NCBI GenBank assembly: GCA_018969295.1
Contig: JAGWYN010000087.1
Location: 1-8,071, forward strand
Origin: Chloroflexota bacterium
Lineage (GTDB): Bacteria; Chloroflexota; Anaerolineae; Caldilineales; Caldilineaceae
DNA length: 8,071 nucleotides
Direction of reading: 5' to 3'
Shown here: positions 5,451 through 8,071 of the stretch, one piece after another
Position numbering within the stretch: the stretch's first letter is position 1
Layout of the letters: the number at the start of each line of letters is the position of its first letter
Notes under the pieces: model-generated
The model's database searches: none
Told to the model about the DNA's origin: nothing
Seen by the model: only the letters and a program-made list of their open reading frames with translations
Position numbers and translations under genes: made by a program

Positions 5451-6457
5451 GCACGCACACAAATTTGCCGTTGCTGATCGCTGGTGTCGGGCGCTACCTG
5501 CCGGCACGGATTGTCACCAGTGGGGAATTGGAGGCCGAGCATGGGCTGGCTGCGGGCTGGATCGCGCGCTATACGGGCGTCTACCAGCGCCACCGCGTGA
5601 CAGATGAGAGCAGCTCCTATATGGGCGCACAAGCCGCGCGCGAGGCGCTCGACGACGCCAGGATGACGCTGGCCGATATCGACCTGATCCTCAACGCATC
5701 GGGGACGCCAGAACAGTCAATCCCCGACACGGGCGTGCTGATCCAACGGCAACTGGGCGTACACGCTGCTGGAATCCCGGCAATCAGCATCCATGCGACC
5801 TGTATGAGCTTTCTGGTTGCCCTCGACATCAGTGCGACCCTGATCGCGGCTGGGCGCTATCGTTCCATCTTAATCGTGAGCACCGAGGTCAGTTCGGCGG
5901 CGCTCAATGTGCGTGAGCCGGAAAATTTTACCCTCTTTGGGGATGCCGCCGCCGCTGCCGTGGTGACCGCGCCCCCGCAACCGTGGAATGGCGTGTTGCC
6001 GGCCATCCACCGTGCACGGTTTGAAACCTACAGCGAAGGCGCAGATCTGGCGGCGTTGCCCGGCGGTGGCACGCGGCTGCATCCCAACAACCCAGCGCTG
6101 CGCCCCGAGCACAACTTTTTTCACATGGATGGCCCAGGCGTGCTGCGCTTGACCCGGCGTTATGGGATGAGCTTTCTGGAGCAGCTGCAGTCTGGCCTCT
6201 CTCATGGACTCGGGGACATTGACCTTGTGATCCCGCACCAGGCGAGCCGGATGGGGCTGAAGATGTTGGGAGCCTTTGGCTGGCCCGACACCAAAATCGT
6301 GCGGACCCTTGACAGGCTGGGCAACTGTATTGCCGCCTCGATTCCGGCAACGCTGTATGAAGCGGTGCGGCAGGGCCGTCTCAGCCGTGGCGACAGGGTG
6401 CTGCTTGTCGGCACCGGGGCTGGGATCTCCCTGGGCGGCGTGATCTTAACCTATTGA
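5447..6457 (+). CDS. oleA: OleA/FabH-like condensing enzyme (3-oxoacyl-ACP synthase III family)
   Basis: A thiolase-fold ketosynthase III of 336 residues with the complete catalytic triad: Cys119 in HATCMSF, His264 in VIPHQASR, and Asn293 in GNCIAASIP; the glycine-rich end is GTGAGISLGG (322-331). In the OleA role it condenses two acyl thioesters to a 2-alkyl-3-keto acid, which the OleD- and OleC-like neighbours would reduce and cyclise; a FabH role would instead use malonyl-ACP. The Asn motif is FabH-like (AASIP), so the chemistry is not certain and the gene symbol is provisional. The TTG start at 5447 is forced: TAA at 5441-5443 closes the frame upstream, AGGGG (5435-5439) is seven bases ahead, and the first strand of the fold follows directly. 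An 18-codon ORF overlaps the start. Confidence 0.8.
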   Translation: MSTHTNLPLLIAGVGRYLPARIVTSGELEAEHGLAAGWIARYTGVYQRHRVTDESSSYMGAQAAREALDDARMTLADIDLILNASGTPEQSIPDTGVLIQRQLGVHAAGIPAISIHATCMSFLVALDISATLIAAGRYRSILIVSTEVSSAALNVREPENFTLFGDAAAAAVVTAPPQPWNGVLPAIHRARFETYSEGADLAALPGGGTRLHPNNPALRPEHNFFHMDGPGVLRLTRRYGMSFLEQLQSGLSHGLGDIDLVIPHQASRMGLKMLGAFGWPDTKIVRTLDRLGNCIAASIPATLYEAVRQGRLSRGDRVLLVGTGAGISLGGVILTY

Positions 6458-6488
6458 AATTGCGGGGCTGGCAGCAACAGGTCTGTTC

Positions 6489-6509
6489 ATGGAAGCAGTG
6501 GATCGGTAG
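6489..6509 (+). other. Mini-ORF abutting the ATP-grasp start
   Basis: ATG at 6489, six bases after AGGT (6479-6482), opens a six-codon frame (MEAVDR) ending with TAG at 6507-6509, directly against GTG 6510 and ATG 6513. The ATP-grasp start has no good ribosome binding site of its own, so re-initiation after this mini-ORF is possible. It could equally be chance. Confidence 0.2.
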
Positions 6510-6512
6510 GTG

Positions 6513-7754
6513 ATGGTGGCTCGTATCCTGCTCACCGGCGGGCGCGCTCCGGCAACCCTGGAATTGGCCCGTATTTTGAATGCCGCCGGCCATGTGGTCT
6601 TTATGGCCGAAAGCCTGCGTTGTCATCTGGCGCGGCCTTCGCGCGCCATTGCGCGCAACTACCAGGTCCCTCCGCCCAACCGCGCCCCCGATGCCTACAT
6701 TCAAGCCTTGTGCGCCATCCTCTGCCGGGAGAAGATCGATCTGCTCTTGCCCACCTGTGAAGAGCTATTTTGGGTGGCCAGAGGGCGCGCACAGCTCTCC
6801 GCGCACTGTGCAATTTTTGCGGAGGGGATCGAGCACCTGCGGCAGCTGCACGACAAAGGCGCTTTCGCTGCGCTGGCGCGCACCTACGGACTTACAGTCC
6901 CCAAAACGGTCGTGTTGACCACACCGCAGGAGCTGCATGCACTCGCCGCACGCAACTGGGATGGCATGGCGGAGGTGGTGCTGAAGCCGGCCTATTCGCG
7001 TTTTGCCACCAAGACCCTGATGCCGACACCGCTTCGGGGGGGGCGCGTGCCAACGAATGCGGGCGTCACGCAGGCTGCCTTCGCGCAGGCGCTGCACCAG
7101 ATCCGCCCGACCTCACCGTGGGTTGCCCAACAATTTGTGCGGGGACGGCAATTTTGCACCTACAGCGTGGCCCACGCCGGGCAGCTTGCCGCCCACACAA
7201 CCTATGCGGTCGATTTCCGCGCCGGGTCAGCGTCAGATGGCGGCCCAGCCATCGTCTTTCAGCATCTGGACCATGGGGCGATCTTGGCTTGGGTACACCG
7301 TTTTGTCGAGCAGAACCAATTCAGCGGCCAGATCGCCTTTGACTTTATCGAACCTGCGGTGAATGCGTGTGAAGGCAGTGAACCTGGTCTCTTTGCCATT
7401 GAGTGCAACCCGCGCACGACGAGCGGTGTTCACCTTTTTGCCGGAACGCCGGGCTTTGCAGAGACATTCCTGGGCCTGCCCCCTGGCCCCTGGCTGACAC
7501 CGTCGGTGCAGAGGCCCTCGATGCTCACGCTGGCAATGCTCTGCTATGCGCTGCCCGCCGTGCGGTCGTGGCCAGCGCTGCGTCGCTGGCTGGCCACCCT
7601 GTGCACCAGCCGCGAGGTCATCTTCACGGGGCGTGACCCGCTCCCGGGGCTGTGGCAAGGAATCGCCATTGCCGAGCTGCTGGCCCGCGCATGGCGTTGC
7701 GGGCTGAGTGCCGTGGAAGCTTCGACCGATGACATCGAGTGGAACGGAGAGTAG
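6513..7754 (+). CDS. ATP-grasp ligase (carboxylate-amine ligase type)
   Basis: A 413-residue protein with a Rossmann-like pre-ATP-grasp domain (about 1-110, opening VARILLTGG) and an ATP-grasp fold (about 112-310). Visible motifs: VVLKP with the ATP-binding Lys at 158, WVAQQFVRGRQF (203-214) on the ATP-binding side, and the metal-binding IECNPRTTSG (Glu297, Asn299). The remaining 100 residues form a helical C-terminal extension. ATP-grasp enzymes make an acyl phosphate and couple it to an amine, thiol or carboxylate. Here it would probably join an amino acid or amine to the operon's acid product; it is not biotin carboxylase or carbamoyl-phosphate synthase, whose flanking domains are missing. 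The start is ambiguous among GTG 6510, ATG 6513 and GTG 6516; I took the ATG. It follows the condensing enzyme by 55 bases and is the last gene of the operon in the window. Confidence 0.75.
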   Translation: MVARILLTGGRAPATLELARILNAAGHVVFMAESLRCHLARPSRAIARNYQVPPPNRAPDAYIQALCAILCREKIDLLLPTCEELFWVARGRAQLSAHCAIFAEGIEHLRQLHDKGAFAALARTYGLTVPKTVVLTTPQELHALAARNWDGMAEVVLKPAYSRFATKTLMPTPLRGGRVPTNAGVTQAAFAQALHQIRPTSPWVAQQFVRGRQFCTYSVAHAGQLAAHTTYAVDFRAGSASDGGPAIVFQHLDHGAILAWVHRFVEQNQFSGQIAFDFIEPAVNACEGSEPGLFAIECNPRTTSGVHLFAGTPGFAETFLGLPPGPWLTPSVQRPSMLTLAMLCYALPAVRSWPALRRWLATLCTSREVIFTGRDPLPGLWQGIAIAELLARAWRCGLSAVEASTDDIEWNGE

Positions 7755-7897
7755 GGCGTGTGATAGCCCCGGCTCAGAGCAAGTCGCCCGCTGGTGTCCA
7801 CGTCGTCGGGCAATAGACGGTCAACATGCACGGCCTGCTGGATGGCGGGGCACACGCCGATGCAGTTTTGTCGCTGCACCTTGCTCTTGGAGGGTGC

Positions 7898-8071
7898 TTA
7901 CACGAACCGCCCGTACGAGTAGACCATGCGTATCCCGTTGCGCGTCGCTGCTTCTTCGACTTCGGGGCGTGCACGGTAGCAGAAGCAGACAGCCAACAGC
8001 TCGCCCGCCAAATGGCTGCGCGCGCGGGAGACTTTTTTGGCAAACCGTTCGACATCCTTGACGGTCAGGTT
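7898..8071 (-). CDS. 3' end of a convergent minus-strand gene (possible DUF3782 / PD-(D/E)XK-like protein)
   Basis: The last 57 codons are visible, entering from the right edge and ending at TAA (complement of 7898-7900). The translation has a protein-like pattern: LTVKDVERFAKKVSRAR (helix), then GELLAVCFCYRARPEVEEA, then the terminal NGIRMVYSYGRFV. The order 'DVERFAKK...VCFCYRARPEVEEA...GIRMVYSYGR' resembles, from memory, the C-terminal end of DUF3782-type PD-(D/E)XK nuclease-like proteins, the same type proposed for the left-edge gene. A plus-strand frame (7826 to the edge) is open over the same bases but has no ribosome binding site and a less protein-like composition. The gene is convergent with the operon; the 143 bases between them show no clear stem-loop terminator. 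Gene call fairly firm, family tentative. Confidence 0.6.
   Translation of the reverse strand, partial: NLTVKDVERFAKKVSRARSHLAGELLAVCFCYRARPEVEEAATRNGIRMVYSYGRFV

Noticed and set aside
4465..5460. Minus-strand frame of 331 codons opposite the acyltransferase
   Set aside because: Although long, it is the antisense shadow of a GC-rich coding region. It is rich in His, Gln and Arg without motifs, and the plus-strand gene has coupled starts and a GNAT-like pattern.
7755..7858. Inverted repeat GGCGTGTG (7755-7762) / CACACGCC (7851-7858) between the convergent genes
   Set aside because: The arms are only eight bases and 88 bases apart, with no T-run. They are unlikely to be a terminator and are expected by chance in GC-rich sequence.
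7544..7879. Minus-strand frame across the end of the ATP-grasp gene
   Set aside because: It overlaps the well-supported ATP-grasp C-terminus, has no ribosome binding site, and resembles nothing I know.
7826..8071. Plus-strand frame open from ATG 7826 to the right edge
   Set aside because: No convincing ribosome binding site, and the peptide shows no recognised motif. The overlapping minus-strand frame (stop at 7898) has a better protein-like pattern. It stays a minor alternative because both frames are open to the edge.

Overview
The window reads as a GC-rich bacterial chromosome segment. It carries one long plus-strand operon (about 497-7754) set between two minus-strand genes that run off the edges. 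Coding style (TTG and GTG starts, tight ATGA/TTGA overlaps, high GC) and the edge genes would suit a Chloroflexota-type bacterium. That is an inference from style and remembered family distribution; no marker gene is present to settle it.

Layout. Positions 1-49 (minus) hold the first 16 codons of a gene leaving to the left, with a strong ribosome binding site and a possible promoter. Positions 50-496 contain no convincing intact gene. This stretch holds insertion-sequence debris (an IS630-like transposase C-terminal scrap on the minus strand and an IS66 TnpC scrap beginning near 482), a palindromic repeat, a possible LacI-type operator and a good sigma70-like promoter (TTGTCA-17-TAGAAT). The operon follows: an OleC-like beta-lactone synthetase whose reading frame is fused to the IS66 scrap; an OleD-like reductase; a metallo-beta-lactamase-fold hydrolase; a GNAT/FemAB-like acyltransferase; an OleA/FabH-like thiolase-fold condensing enzyme; and an ATP-grasp ligase. 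A small 18-codon ORF with a perfect AGGAGGT site sits between the acyltransferase and the condensing enzyme. From 7898 to the right edge (minus) is the last 57 codons of a convergent gene.

How the genes may work together. OleA, OleD and OleC homologues are the three enzymes that build a beta-lactone from two acyl thioesters: head-to-head Claisen condensation, ketone reduction, then ATP-dependent ring closure. The usual fourth enzyme, the alpha/beta-hydrolase OleB that decarboxylates the lactone to an olefin, is absent from this window. In its place are a metallo-beta-lactamase-fold enzyme (the fold used by N-acyl-homoserine lactonases), a GNAT acyltransferase and an ATP-grasp ligase. The likely reading is a lipid or beta-lactone natural-product operon whose product is hydrolysed, acylated or amide-linked rather than turned into a hydrocarbon. 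The exact product cannot be read from the sequence.
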